NCBI GenBank assembly: GCA_030592355.1
Contig: JAUVJE010000116.1
Coordinates: forward strand, 1-7,822
From: Clostridia bacterium
Lineage (GTDB): Bacteria; Bacillota; Clostridia; DUPQ01
DNA length: 7,822 nt
Reading direction: 5' to 3'
The first letter of the stretch is position 1. Every line of letters starts with the position of its first letter. The position numbers were made by a program, and so were the translations under genes. The notes beneath the pieces were generated by a model. The model was given only the letters and a program-made list of their open reading frames with translations. It was not told where the DNA came from and searched no databases. Shown piece by piece: positions 1 through 6,995 of the stretch.

Positions 1-166
1 AGTGCTTTTACAACTAATATTAAATTAACTTAGATATATGTTCAACGAGGAATATAAATGAAAAATCTTATATCTTGCATTAAGTATACAGCACCTAACA
101 CAAAAAAGATATATTGTAAATGTTAATATTTTGTGAACTATTATACTATTATGGAGGTTTTGGCAT
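1..166 (+). other. AT-rich leader upstream of galU, no clear promoter
   Basis: This stretch is very AT-rich and contains no long ORF. It holds a possible 22-codon ORF (58-126), an 8-bp inverted repeat TATATCTT (69-76) / AAGATATA (106-113), and the galU ribosome binding site GGAGG at 153-157. The best -10-like hexamer, TATACT at 142-147, lies too close to the Shine-Dalgarno sequence and lacks a properly spaced -35. I therefore cannot place the galU promoter with confidence; it may lie upstream of the window. Confidence 0.5.
58..126 (+). CDS. possible 22-aa leader peptide upstream of galU
   Basis: An ATG at 58 follows GAGGA (47-51) at a workable 6-nt spacing and opens 22 codons ending in TAA at 124-126. 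The peptide begins MKNLISCIKYT and has cysteines at residues 7, 20 and 22, with lysines scattered through it. It ends 40 nt before the galU start. I do not recognise it. An AT-rich leader can produce such a short ORF by chance, and only the ribosome binding site and position argue for it. It could be a leader peptide, a small protein or nothing. Confidence 0.2.
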   Translation: MKNLISCIKYTAPNTKKIYCKC

Positions 167-1036
167 ATGAAAGTGAGAAAAGCTGTTATTCCCGCAGCGG
201 GTCTTGGAACCAGATTTCTTCCGGCTACAAAAGCGCAGCCCAAGGAAATGCTGCCTATAGTGGATAAACCTACAATTCAATATATTGTTGAAGAAGCTGT
301 TGCAGCTGGAATCGAAGATATTATAATTATCTCCGGCAGAGGCAAACGGGCGGTTGAGGACCACTTTGACAAATCATACGAGCTTGAAAGCATGCTGCAG
401 CAAAAAAACAAAATGGAATTATTTAAAGTTGTTGAAAGAATATCCAACATGGCTAATATTTACTATGTCAGGCAGAAAGAGCCCAAAGGACTGGGACATG
501 CAATTTACAGAGCGAAATCATTTATCGGAAACGAACCTTTTGCGGTCATGCTTGGCGATGACATAGTGCGTTCCGAACAACCATGCATAGGCCAGATGAT
601 GGATAAATATATTCAATACGGCAATTCAGTAATCGGTGTGCAGCGGGTGGCTATGAGTGATGTATCCAGCTATGGTGTTATCGGCGGAGAAGTTGTTGCC
701 GATAGGCTTTACCGCATCAATGAAATGGTTGAAAAACCAGCTCCGGAAAAAGCCCCGTCAAATCTTGCAATTATGGGGCGGTACATTATCAATCCAGAGA
801 TATTCGGATGCATTGAGAGGACAAAACCCGGCAAGAATAACGAAATACAGCTCACCGACGCTTTGGCCATGCTACTTGAGAATCAAGATATATATGCTTA
901 TGAATTCACAGGCAAGCGCTACGATGTCGGAAATAAACTCGGTTTCTTGAAGGCTACCGTAGAAATAGCCCTTGAACAGGAAGAAGTCAAGGACGGATTC
1001 AAAGAATACCTTATAAATTTGGGGAAAACCCTATAG
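167..1036 (+). CDS. galU: UTP--glucose-1-phosphate uridylyltransferase GalU
   Basis: This cytoplasmic enzyme makes UDP-glucose and pyrophosphate from UTP and glucose 1-phosphate, supplying cell-wall glycans, glycolipids and exopolysaccharide. The 289-residue product has the usual length for bacterial GalU and is complete. Visible motifs are the nucleotide-binding GLGTRFLP (12-19) followed by PKEMLP (25-30), QKEPKGLGHA (103-112), the metal-binding GDD (130-132), VEKP (188-191), EIQLTDA (226-232) and GKRYDVGNKLG (249-259). The last of these separates GalU from the related RmlA-type enzymes. The ATG is supported by GGAGG at 153-157 with 9-nt spacing, and by the canonical MKVRKAVIPAAG start. The gene stands alone on this strand and converges with the ttcA-like gene, 11 bp away. 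The MBOAT cassette downstream also concerns the envelope, but nothing shows co-regulation. Confidence 0.97.
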   Translation: MKVRKAVIPAAGLGTRFLPATKAQPKEMLPIVDKPTIQYIVEEAVAAGIEDIIIISGRGKRAVEDHFDKSYELESMLQQKNKMELFKVVERISNMANIYYVRQKEPKGLGHAIYRAKSFIGNEPFAVMLGDDIVRSEQPCIGQMMDKYIQYGNSVIGVQRVAMSDVSSYGVIGGEVVADRLYRINEMVEKPAPEKAPSNLAIMGRYIINPEIFGCIERTKPGKNNEIQLTDALAMLLENQDIYAYEFTGKRYDVGNKLGFLKATVEIALEQEEVKDGFKEYLINLGKTL

Positions 1037-1047
1037 TAACTTTTAAC

Positions 1048-1755
1048 TCACCAACCTGATACGTGGTTTCTGGCGATTGCTCCAAAAATATTAGCCCGGA
1101 AGTGTTTGTTTTGCCGGGATTGACTGCAGATGAATTCACGAATACCCTCCCGGCTGGTGTTACCGCTGACGGGGCAGGGATTTTCAACAGTAGGCAGATT
1201 GAAAAGATTCCGATAATACCGGACATCTTTGTTATATGAATATGAAAGGGGCCTGATTACATGCAGGTCTTTTTTTGACAGGTATGTTACCGGACTGAAA
1301 GTGTTAAAGCGACCTTCGTAAAACAGGCTCATCAGGTATGTTTCAATAACATCGTCTTTATTATGACCAAGGGCGACTTTGTTACATCCTGCATCCTTTG
1401 CCGCATTGTTCAGGGCTCCCCGTCTCATATTTGCACATAGAGAGCAAGGATTGCTTTCTTTACGGGCGTCAAAAACTATTTTGCCTATTTTAGTTTCGAT
1501 AATTTCGTATGGTACATTTATTTCTTCACAAAGCTGTTTTATGGATGATAAATCAAATCCATTAAAACCGAGGTCCACCGTAAAAGCTTTGAGTTCAAAT
1601 GGGATATCCAGATAATTTTGTATATCAGCAAGAGCATGAAGCATAACCATGCTATCTTTTCCGCCGGACACGCCAACCGCAATGATATCGCTGCTGCTGA
1701 TTGCATTATAGTCTTTTATAAAATTTCTCATTTGCCCCGTAACTACGCTGCCCAT
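1048..1755 (-). CDS. ttcA: TtcA-family PP-loop tRNA 2-thiocytidine synthetase
   Basis: This is an N-type ATP pyrophosphatase of the TtcA group. TtcA adenylates cytidine 32 of certain tRNAs and replaces its oxygen with sulfur, using a [4Fe-4S] cluster. The 235-residue protein carries the PP-loop SGGKDS (30-35), a CSLC pair (Cys104, Cys107) followed by ANMRRGAL, GHNKDDVIET (130-139), and a third cysteine in NPCPVSGNT (Cys194). The three cysteines match the cluster ligand pattern of TtcA. It is shorter than the roughly 310-residue Escherichia coli enzyme, as is common for Gram-positive homologues. The start is fixed by TAAGGAGG just upstream of 1755; an internal Met9 has no such site. The exact tRNA target in this lineage is inferred, because related PP-loop enzymes modify other bases. 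It is transcribed alone, divergently from the SPFH gene. Confidence 0.87.
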   Translation of the reverse strand: MGSVVTGQMRNFIKDYNAISSSDIIAVGVSGGKDSMVMLHALADIQNYLDIPFELKAFTVDLGFNGFDLSSIKQLCEEINVPYEIIETKIGKIVFDARKESNPCSLCANMRRGALNNAAKDAGCNKVALGHNKDDVIETYLMSLFYEGRFNTFSPVTYLSKKDLHVIRPLSYSYNKDVRYYRNLFNLPTVENPCPVSGNTSREGIREFICSQSRQNKHFRANIFGAIARNHVSGW

Positions 1756-1807
1756 AATTCCTCCTTAAATGGATTGACCTGTTTGTAAATCGTCGGTAGC
1801 AGGCTTA

Positions 1808-1836
1808 ATTTTATAACATACCGGACCAGAAACCAA
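1808..1836 (-). promoter_or_regulatory. candidate promoter of the ttcA-like gene
   Basis: Read on the minus strand, TTGGTT (1831-1836) and TAAAAT (1808-1813) are separated by 17 bp. The -10 matches the sigma-A consensus at five of six positions, but the -35 matches only its TTG half. It would give a leader of roughly 45 nt before the ATG at 1755. This is a by-eye prediction only. Confidence 0.35.
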
Positions 1837-1878
1837 TTATTACATAAAATTACAGTCCCAAGATAATGGGTTAAGGGT

Positions 1879-1884
1879 TATAAT
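1879..1884 (+). promoter_or_regulatory. possible -10 element for the SPFH/zinc-ribbon unit
   Basis: TATAAT is a perfect sigma-A -10 hexamer on the strand of the SPFH gene. The position 17 bp upstream is TCCCAA, a poor -35, and there is no extended -10 TG. If used, it would give a long leader of about 160 nt that includes all the inverted repeats described for this intergenic region. No ECF-type pair is visible here, although the Bacillus subtilis ydj operon is controlled by sigma-W. Confidence 0.3.
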
Positions 1885-2036
1885 GGATATGAAATAGTAA
1901 TTAGGGAGAACTGCACAATACGATTTGCAAGTGTGCAATAACGGAGATTATCCGTATTTACTGAAAAACAGTGGATAAAAGTATTTTTGAGTTGTGCAAA
2001 AAGCCCTAATTCAATTAAAATTATCAGTAAATCAAA

Positions 2037-2044
2037 GGGAAGGA
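2037..2044 (+). promoter_or_regulatory. ribosome binding site fixing the SPFH gene start at 2054
   Basis: GGGAAGGA sits 9 nt before the ATG at 2054. The reading frame stays open upstream to a GTG at 1994, but that GTG has no Shine-Dalgarno sequence. The 20 extra residues it would add do not resemble the start of SPFH proteins, whereas MGIMDFIKGQFIDVIEW does. Confidence 0.75.
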
Positions 2045-2053
2045 AATGATGCA

Positions 2054-3160
2054 ATGGGTATTATGGATTTTATTAAGGGCCAGTTTATTGATGTAATCGA
2101 ATGGGTAGATAGCTCCACTGATGCAATGGTCTGGAAGTTTGAGAGAAAAGGCAATGAGATAAAAATGGGAGCACAGCTTACAGTAAGAGAGTCTCAGGCG
2201 GCGGTGTTTGTAAACGAAGGCCAGATAGCAGATATATTCCAACCGGGACGATATGAGCTTTCCACCCAGAACATGCCTATACTGACCACGTTGAAAGCAT
2301 GGAAGTATGGATTTGATTCACCATTCAAAGCGGATATCTACTTTGTAAATATGAAACAATTCACCAACAGGAAGTGGGGAACGGCGAATCCAATTATCAG
2401 AAGGGATTCGGATTTTGGTATCGTAAGGCTCCGCGCCTTTGGTATCTATTCATTCAAAGTGGACGATCCTGCGCAATTCCTAAGAGAAATTTTTGGAACA
2501 AACCCGGATTTTGAAACCGGGGATATAGAAGGTCAGCTAAAAAGACAGTTGGTTTCCGGTCTTTCAGACTCACTTGCAGAATCAAAAATCCCGATTCTTG
2601 ACATGGCGATGAATTACGATGAGCTGGGTACTGAGGCTGTTGCCGGCCTGCAGCCGAGATTTACTTCGCTCGGCCTGAAACTAGTATCGCTGTACATAGA
2701 AAATGTATCACTGCCTGAGGAAGTTGAAAAAGTACTCGACAAGAAAACACAGATGGGTGTTGTGGGAGATATGAAAACATATACACAATACCAGACAGCG
2801 GAAGCGATTCGCGATGCCGCCCAAAACGAAGGCGGAGGTGTAGCAGGGGCAGGTGTTGGTCTTGGCGCGGGAGTTGCAATGGGCAGAGCGATGGCCGATG
2901 CAATGAAACCCGGAGAAATAATGTCAGCAAAATGTGCAAACTGCGGAGCTAATATGCCCGCTGATGCAAAATTCTGTCCTGAGTGCGGGAAATCCACGGT
3001 TCATGAAAAAGCAGTCTGTGTTAAGTGCGGTGTTTCCATAGACAAAGGAGCGAAATTCTGCCCTGAATGCGGAAGTCCTCAGCAGGCGGTATGCGCAAAC
3101 TGTGGGGCATCAATGATTCCGGGTGCAAAATTTTGTCCCGAATGCGGCACAAAAGCTTAA
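2054..3160 (+). CDS. SPFH-domain protein with three zinc ribbons (YdjI-like)
   Basis: The 368-residue product starts MGIMDFIKGQFIDVIEW, the N terminus typical of YdjI-type SPFH proteins, which are often labelled 'virion core protein-like'. The SPFH/band-7 domain spans roughly residues 27-240. A Gly/Ala-rich low-complexity linker (about 259-279) follows, then three four-cysteine zinc ribbons at Cys294-Cys311, Cys322-Cys339 and Cys347-Cys364, each ending KFCPECG. No signal peptide or clear transmembrane helix is seen, so membrane attachment would need partners. In Bacillus subtilis, YdjI belongs to the pspA-ydjGHI operon; it helps link PspA to the membrane and depends on YdjG and YdjH for localisation. 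The adjacent downstream gene is YdjG-like, which supports the assignment. No ydjH or pspA homologue is seen in the window. The role here, membrane-stress scaffolding, is inferred from that relative. Confidence 0.88.
   Translation: MGIMDFIKGQFIDVIEWVDSSTDAMVWKFERKGNEIKMGAQLTVRESQAAVFVNEGQIADIFQPGRYELSTQNMPILTTLKAWKYGFDSPFKADIYFVNMKQFTNRKWGTANPIIRRDSDFGIVRLRAFGIYSFKVDDPAQFLREIFGTNPDFETGDIEGQLKRQLVSGLSDSLAESKIPILDMAMNYDELGTEAVAGLQPRFTSLGLKLVSLYIENVSLPEEVEKVLDKKTQMGVVGDMKTYTQYQTAEAIRDAAQNEGGGVAGAGVGLGAGVAMGRAMADAMKPGEIMSAKCANCGANMPADAKFCPECGKSTVHEKAVCVKCGVSIDKGAKFCPECGSPQQAVCANCGASMIPGAKFCPECGTKA
2933..3148 (+). repeat. three tandem zinc-ribbon coding repeats
   Basis: Three related 57-bp units at 2933-2989, 3017-3073 and 3092-3148 each encode C-x2-C-x10-C-x2-C followed by glycine. 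They share the ending AKFCPECG, while their DNA differs at synonymous positions. This suggests old internal duplication kept by protein-level selection rather than recent slippage. The spacers are 27 bp and 18 bp. Confidence 0.85.
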
Positions 3161-3195
3161 CAAAATTAACACACTTGATATGAGGTCATTCTTAT

Positions 3196-4326
3196 ATGGA
3201 AAATATATCTGATAAAAGTACACGGCAGTTCCCCTGCGGGTCCTGCGGTGCCGCTGCAGTCTTTGACCCTGAAAGCCAGGCATTGAAGTGCAGTTACTGC
3301 GGATCGGTTACTCAAATAGAAGAAATGGAAGAAGAGGTCCTTGAACATGATTTTGAGGCTTCTTTGAACCATGAGCCAAAAGAGAAATGGCAGGGCGAAA
3401 CCAAGGTGATGCAGTGTGAAAACTGCGGTGGAAAGACAGTGCTTGAGGATTCGGCCACTGCAGATAAATGCAATTTTTGCGGGTCTCCGCATGTGGTGAG
3501 TCTATCAGAATTTTCAGGTATCAAACCCGAATCCCTTATTCCTTTCCGGATATCCCGAAAACAGGTTAAAACGCTTTTTAAAAAGTGGATTTCACGCAAG
3601 CCGTTTGCACCCCGTTCCCTTAAAAAAGAGTACAGGGGGGATAAGATAAACGGTATCTATATTCCGTATTGGACATATGACTCCGACAGCTATACAGCAT
3701 ATACTGCAGAAGCCGGCACATATTATTATGTCACGCAATCTTATACGGTTATGGTTAACGGCAGACCCCAGAGAAGGACGCGCCAGGTAAGAAAAATCAG
3801 ATGGCGAAGGGTAAGCGGTACCTATGGCAGATTTTTCAATGATCTCTTGGTCAATGCATCCAACAGTAATAATAGAAAAATGGTAGAGGGAGTCGAACCC
3901 TATAGGATTGAAGGTATTGTACCGTATAAACCTGATTATTTGTCGGGTTTTGCAGCAGAAAGATATGCCGTTCCTTTAAAAGAAGGATGGGGAATTGCCC
4001 GTGATAAAGCAGTTCAGATTTTACGTCGCGAAATCACTCGAAAGATAAATGCAGACGAAGTCAGAAATTTAAGGTTGAGGACATCATATTCAGATATCAA
4101 ATACAGGCACACTTTATTTCCACTTTGGATATCATCCTACCGATACAGGAACAAAGCATTTAATTACATGGTCAATGGTCAGACCGGGCGGTTCAGTGGT
4201 AAAGCACCGGTCAGTATATTGAAAGTTATTGCAACAATTATATTTGTTATTGCAGTGGTATTGCTGGTTGTTTATTTGCTTGGTGAATTCGGATTGCTGG
4301 AAGAAATTTCTACATTCACATACTGA
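3196..4326 (+). CDS. double zinc-ribbon membrane protein (YdjG-like)
   Basis: The 376-residue protein begins with two TFIIB-like zinc ribbons, Cys14-Cys17/Cys32-Cys35 and Cys74-Cys77/Cys92-Cys95, joined by an acidic stretch around residues 42-54. The middle part has the block VMVNGRPQRRTRQVRKIRW, familiar from YdjG-type proteins that databases sometimes mislabel as primosomal or helicase proteins. No helicase motif is present. A single hydrophobic segment near the C terminus (about 344-362) is a likely membrane anchor. GAGGT at 3182-3186, 9 nt upstream, supports the ATG. The gene starts 35 nt after the SPFH gene and is probably cotranscribed with it. By analogy with Bacillus YdjG it may anchor the SPFH protein to the membrane; that is an inference. 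Its biochemical activity is unknown. Confidence 0.8.
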   Translation: MENISDKSTRQFPCGSCGAAAVFDPESQALKCSYCGSVTQIEEMEEEVLEHDFEASLNHEPKEKWQGETKVMQCENCGGKTVLEDSATADKCNFCGSPHVVSLSEFSGIKPESLIPFRISRKQVKTLFKKWISRKPFAPRSLKKEYRGDKINGIYIPYWTYDSDSYTAYTAEAGTYYYVTQSYTVMVNGRPQRRTRQVRKIRWRRVSGTYGRFFNDLLVNASNSNNRKMVEGVEPYRIEGIVPYKPDYLSGFAAERYAVPLKEGWGIARDKAVQILRREITRKINADEVRNLRLRTSYSDIKYRHTLFPLWISSYRYRNKAFNYMVNGQTGRFSGKAPVSILKVIATIIFVIAVVLLVVYLLGEFGLLEEISTFTY

Positions 4327-4420
4327 GCGCAGCTATATAATTTGCAATGCTACCTTTGGGTTCCTGCGTGTATATGTTCCGATAGCAGCGGAACCTGCTT
4401 AAATGGATATTTTTTGACTA

Positions 4421-4446
4421 AATAGACCGCTGAAAAGCGGTCTATT
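4421..4446 (+). terminator. perfect 11-bp hairpin after the YdjG-like gene
   Basis: AATAGACCGCT (4421-4431) and AGCGGTCTATT (4436-4446) form a perfect stem closed by a GAAA tetraloop. The U-rich tail is short (the final TT, then CCTT), so intrinsic termination could be weak. It lies about 95 bp after the zinc-ribbon gene, in the gap between convergent units, and probably marks the end of the + strand transcript. Confidence 0.55.
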
Positions 4447-4456
4447 CCTTGGCAGC

Positions 4457-4484
4457 GAAAAACTGTCTCCAGGGACAATTTTTC
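4457..4484 (-). terminator. bidirectional terminator overlapping a stop codon
   Basis: GAAAAA (4457-4462), TGTCT (4464-4468), loop CCAG, GGACA (4473-4477) and TTTTTC (4479-4484) form a hairpin with one C/A mismatch and one G-U pair. The A-tract and T-tract at its ends give either strand a T-run, so it can terminate both convergent units. On the minus strand it closes the lipoprotein-MBOAT-DHHW operon. The TGA stop of the last gene (4485-4483) lies in the base of the stem. Confidence 0.65.
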
Positions 4485-5571
4485 ATTTAAGGATGGCGCT
4501 GTTGTTGGCAATCATAGTACTGTAAAGAAATAGGATATCCGCATCGGTAAAATCTACAAAATGGTCGAGTACAGTATGGTTAACCAAACGCAGGTCGACT
4601 AGGGTAATCTTACTGTATGATTCAATTAACAACGGTGTTAAAGAATTTGCGAACGAGTCTTTGAAAATAATCAATTCACTGTCGTTCTCAGCCACTGGGT
4701 TTTCAATGGTTACAATCGGTTTTGTACCATAGAGGAAAATATCATAAGAATCAACAGAACCTAGTTTTTCGTAATCATAAACTCCTTTAAATTCTGTAAA
4801 GCTGTCAAAGCTTTCCCATATTTTAACGGTGCAGTTTTTTAGTAAATTGCTTTCAAGATATATTAGTGTATCGGCCTTTATATTTATCGCCGACTGTCCG
4901 TAATATGCTCCATAAAAAGGGAAATGGGAACTAAGGTTATAATCGGCCCCATTTATGTTTAAATCCATGTCCATTCCTTTACCCAGGGCTAAAATGACAC
5001 CTGCTAAACCATCCATCCTGAAATGATGGTCGGTTTTATAGTAATCACCCAGACCAATACTACTGAATAAATTTATATAGTTGATATGGCTGTCAATTCC
5101 ATTGCGGAGAATGGATTCCATCATTTCATAATCAATGGTCAGGTACTTGCCGTCATCAACGAAATAATTTTTATCCGGGATAATTGAATAAAACACCCGG
5201 TTATCCTCTGCATACATTTCATATATGGCATTTATCTTATCTGCAAGCTTCTCCACACTGTTTTCATCAAGGGGATACAACATCTTAATGATAAAATCAT
5301 TAAATTCATACAGTCCGTTATTGTCGTTTTTCCTGAAGATGCTATATTCAGAGAAAGCTTTAATATGTCTGAAAAAATCTCTCAAAACAAAATGGTCCAG
5401 GGAATACTTTTCAAAATCTTTGCTGAAATCCCCGGATGCCTTAAGGTCTTCCAGTCCGTATAAGGGTCTGCGCTCTGAAAAGGTCACGTCCATATCAGGC
5501 ATGACTGCGGCGGTTAAACCGGCTGCGGTGATGATAAATATAAATATATATGTAAGTACTTTATTCTTCAT
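4483..5571 (-). CDS. DHHW-family (AlgJ/AlgX-like) SGNH O-acetyltransferase partner
   Basis: The 362-residue protein has an N-terminal membrane anchor or signal (about residues 4-24), then the ERRPL...F...FE.Y..DHF..R pattern (about 33-64) common to AlgJ/AlgX-like proteins. Candidate catalytic elements are PDK (132-134), TDHHFRMDG (180-188) with the Asp-x-His pair D181 and H183, and KDSFANS (304-310) with Ser306 as probable nucleophile. In this family the domain lies outside the membrane and passes acetyl groups from the MBOAT partner to a polysaccharide. The usual DHHW or DxHW signature reads DHHF here. The ATG lies 2 bp beyond the MBOAT stop and has only a weak AGG upstream, so translation is probably coupled. 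The polysaccharide target cannot be read from the sequence. Enzymatic activity is inferred. Confidence 0.83.
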   Translation of the reverse strand: MKNKVLTYIFIFIITAAGLTAAVMPDMDVTFSERRPLYGLEDLKASGDFSKDFEKYSLDHFVLRDFFRHIKAFSEYSIFRKNDNNGLYEFNDFIIKMLYPLDENSVEKLADKINAIYEMYAEDNRVFYSIIPDKNYFVDDGKYLTIDYEMMESILRNGIDSHINYINLFSSIGLGDYYKTDHHFRMDGLAGVILALGKGMDMDLNINGADYNLSSHFPFYGAYYGQSAINIKADTLIYLESNLLKNCTVKIWESFDSFTEFKGVYDYEKLGSVDSYDIFLYGTKPIVTIENPVAENDSELIIFKDSFANSLTPLLIESYSKITLVDLRLVNHTVLDHFVDFTDADILFLYSTMIANNSAILK

Positions 5572-5573
5572 AG

Positions 5574-6974
5574 TTAAAACCTAAAATATAAAAACGGGTT
5601 GAAAGAGGAATCCACTATATAACCCGTTGCCAATATAAATAAAACTGCTGCTGTGGCTGGTGCGGCAGCGGATGTAAATTTTCTGAATTTTGTTTCTTTT
5701 AACTTTCCGTATAAATTTTTCGCCAGAGGTGTTGCTCCAATTACAGCTGCAATAAGGAGAATTGCATTACTTTTCAGATAATATAAAGCTTCAGCCGAGA
5801 TAAATGGTATGTCAAGTCCACCAAACATGCCCCTGAAATTCAAAGCAATGTCAGCAAGGGTTTCGTTTTTAAAAATCACAAAACTGATGACCACGGTGAA
5901 AACCACATAAATGTGATTGATGGCTGCGGGAGTTTTGTCCAATAATTTCTTTAGGAATAGTTTTTCAAAAACAAGGATTAATCCAAAAAACAGACCCCAT
6001 ATAATGAAGTTCCAGTTGGCACCGTGCCAGAAGCCTGTGAGGAACCATACTACAAGGATATTCCCGAACCATCTTAACTTGCCGGTTCTATTACCGCCAA
6101 GTGGATAATATACATATTCACGAAACCAGGTTCCAAGTGAAATGTGCCATCGTCTCCAGAATTCCGTAATGCTTTTAGCGACATAAGGATAATTGAAATT
6201 CTCAAGAAATTTAAAATTAAACATTCGGCCTAATCCGATTGCCATGTCACTATAGCCGGAAAAATCAAAATATATCTGTAGTGCAAAGGCGATTGCCCCC
6301 ATCCAATAGAACAAAACGGACGGAGCCTGTGTGCCGGATGCAAGAACGCTGAGTTGGCCCAGGGAATTGGCTATAAGCACTTTTTTTGCCAGCCCCGTTA
6401 TGAATCGCTTTATTCCATAAGCGAAATTGTCATAAGATATTCCCGTATCGTCAAGTTGACTTTCGATATCTTTGTATCTCACAATCGGACCTGCAATAAG
6501 TTGCGGGAATAGAGTTACATAGGTGGATAATTTAAGAAGATTTCTCTGAACACTCGCTTTACCGCGATAAACGTCAATTGTATAACTCATTGTTTGGAAG
6601 GTATAAAAACTGATTCCTATAGGCAACCTCAGATTGAGGGTTTTTAAACCTAAATCAAACCAGTCGTTAAGGTTGATTATCATGAAGTCGGCATACTTGA
6701 AAAAAGCAAGAAGTGACACATTTATAATTATTGATGAGATTAGCGCGGTTTTGGCCTTTTTAGTACCGCGGTGCTTCTCAATCATCAACCCATGAATATA
6801 ATCAATAACACTAGAGAACACCAGTAGGAGCACATATATGGGTTCTCCAAAAGCATAGAAAAATATGCTTCCTGTCAGTAAAACTATATTACGGAACCGC
6901 TTTGGCGTTATAAAATACGCAAGCAGTACCAGCGGCAGGAAATAGAATATGAAACTGATGCTTGAAAAAACCAC
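5574..6974 (-). CDS. MBOAT-family membrane O-acyltransferase (AlgI/DltB/PatA type)
   Basis: The 466-residue polytopic membrane protein begins MVFSSISFIFYFLPLVLL, the standard start of AlgI-type MBOAT proteins, and ends FNPFLYFRF, also typical, so it is full length. Conserved blocks are LPIGISFYTFQTMSYTIDVY (117-136), FPQLIAGPIVRY (156-167), YFDFSGYSDMAIGLGR (235-250), FWRRWHISLGTWFREYVYY (272-290) followed by PLGGNR, and GFWHGANWNFIIWG (314-327), whose His317 is the probable catalytic residue. These proteins carry an acetyl group across the membrane for an SGNH-type partner, which is encoded directly downstream. The start is GTG, supported by AAGGAG six bases upstream. A separate D-alanylation role (DltB) is unlikely because no dltA, dltC or dltD is present. 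Confidence 0.93.
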   Translation of the reverse strand: MVFSSISFIFYFLPLVLLAYFITPKRFRNIVLLTGSIFFYAFGEPIYVLLLVFSSVIDYIHGLMIEKHRGTKKAKTALISSIIINVSLLAFFKYADFMIINLNDWFDLGLKTLNLRLPIGISFYTFQTMSYTIDVYRGKASVQRNLLKLSTYVTLFPQLIAGPIVRYKDIESQLDDTGISYDNFAYGIKRFITGLAKKVLIANSLGQLSVLASGTQAPSVLFYWMGAIAFALQIYFDFSGYSDMAIGLGRMFNFKFLENFNYPYVAKSITEFWRRWHISLGTWFREYVYYPLGGNRTGKLRWFGNILVVWFLTGFWHGANWNFIIWGLFFGLILVFEKLFLKKLLDKTPAAINHIYVVFTVVISFVIFKNETLADIALNFRGMFGGLDIPFISAEALYYLKSNAILLIAAVIGATPLAKNLYGKLKETKFRKFTSAAAPATAAVLFILATGYIVDSSFNPFLYFRF

Positions 6975-6980
6975 CGTGTG

Positions 6981-6986
6981 CTCCTT
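6981..6986 (-). promoter_or_regulatory. ribosome binding site for the GTG start of the MBOAT gene
   Basis: On the minus strand AAGGAG precedes GTG (6974-6972) by six bases, inside the 21-bp gap after the lipoprotein gene. This site, together with the family-typical MVFSS start, fixes the non-ATG initiation codon. Confidence 0.8.
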
Positions 6987-6995
6987 TATACTAAA

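Larger units (their letters stand above)
1756..2053. other. divergent intergenic region with repeats, ttcA to SPFH gene
   Basis: This non-coding stretch of about 300 bp separates two divergent genes. It contains a perfect -10-like TATAAT at 1879-1884 (+) without a convincing -35, and a weak TTGTGC-N18-TAAAAT pair at 1992-2021. It also holds the inverted repeat ACGGA-gatta-TCCGT (1941-1955), a small ACTG-AAAAA-CAGT hairpin (1960-1972), and TTATCC (1948-1953) facing GGATAA (1973-1978). TGCACAA occurs at 1912-1918, TGTGCAA at 1932-1938 and TTGTGCAA at 1992-1999. I see no recognised riboswitch or T-box. Confidence 0.5.

Noticed and set aside
142..147. TATACT as the galU -10 element
   Set aside because: Transcription would start within the Shine-Dalgarno sequence at 153-157, and no -35 sits 16-18 bp upstream.
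1994..2053. An upstream GTG start that would extend the SPFH protein by 20 residues
   Set aside because: It has no ribosome binding site, while the ATG at 2054 has GGGAAGGA at good spacing and gives the family-typical N terminus.
2614..2997. Minus-strand ORF of 127 codons inside the SPFH gene
   Set aside because: It is Ser/Pro/Ala-rich and antisense to a clear, motif-bearing coding region, including the Gly-rich linker. It has no recognisable domain and is a frame shadow.
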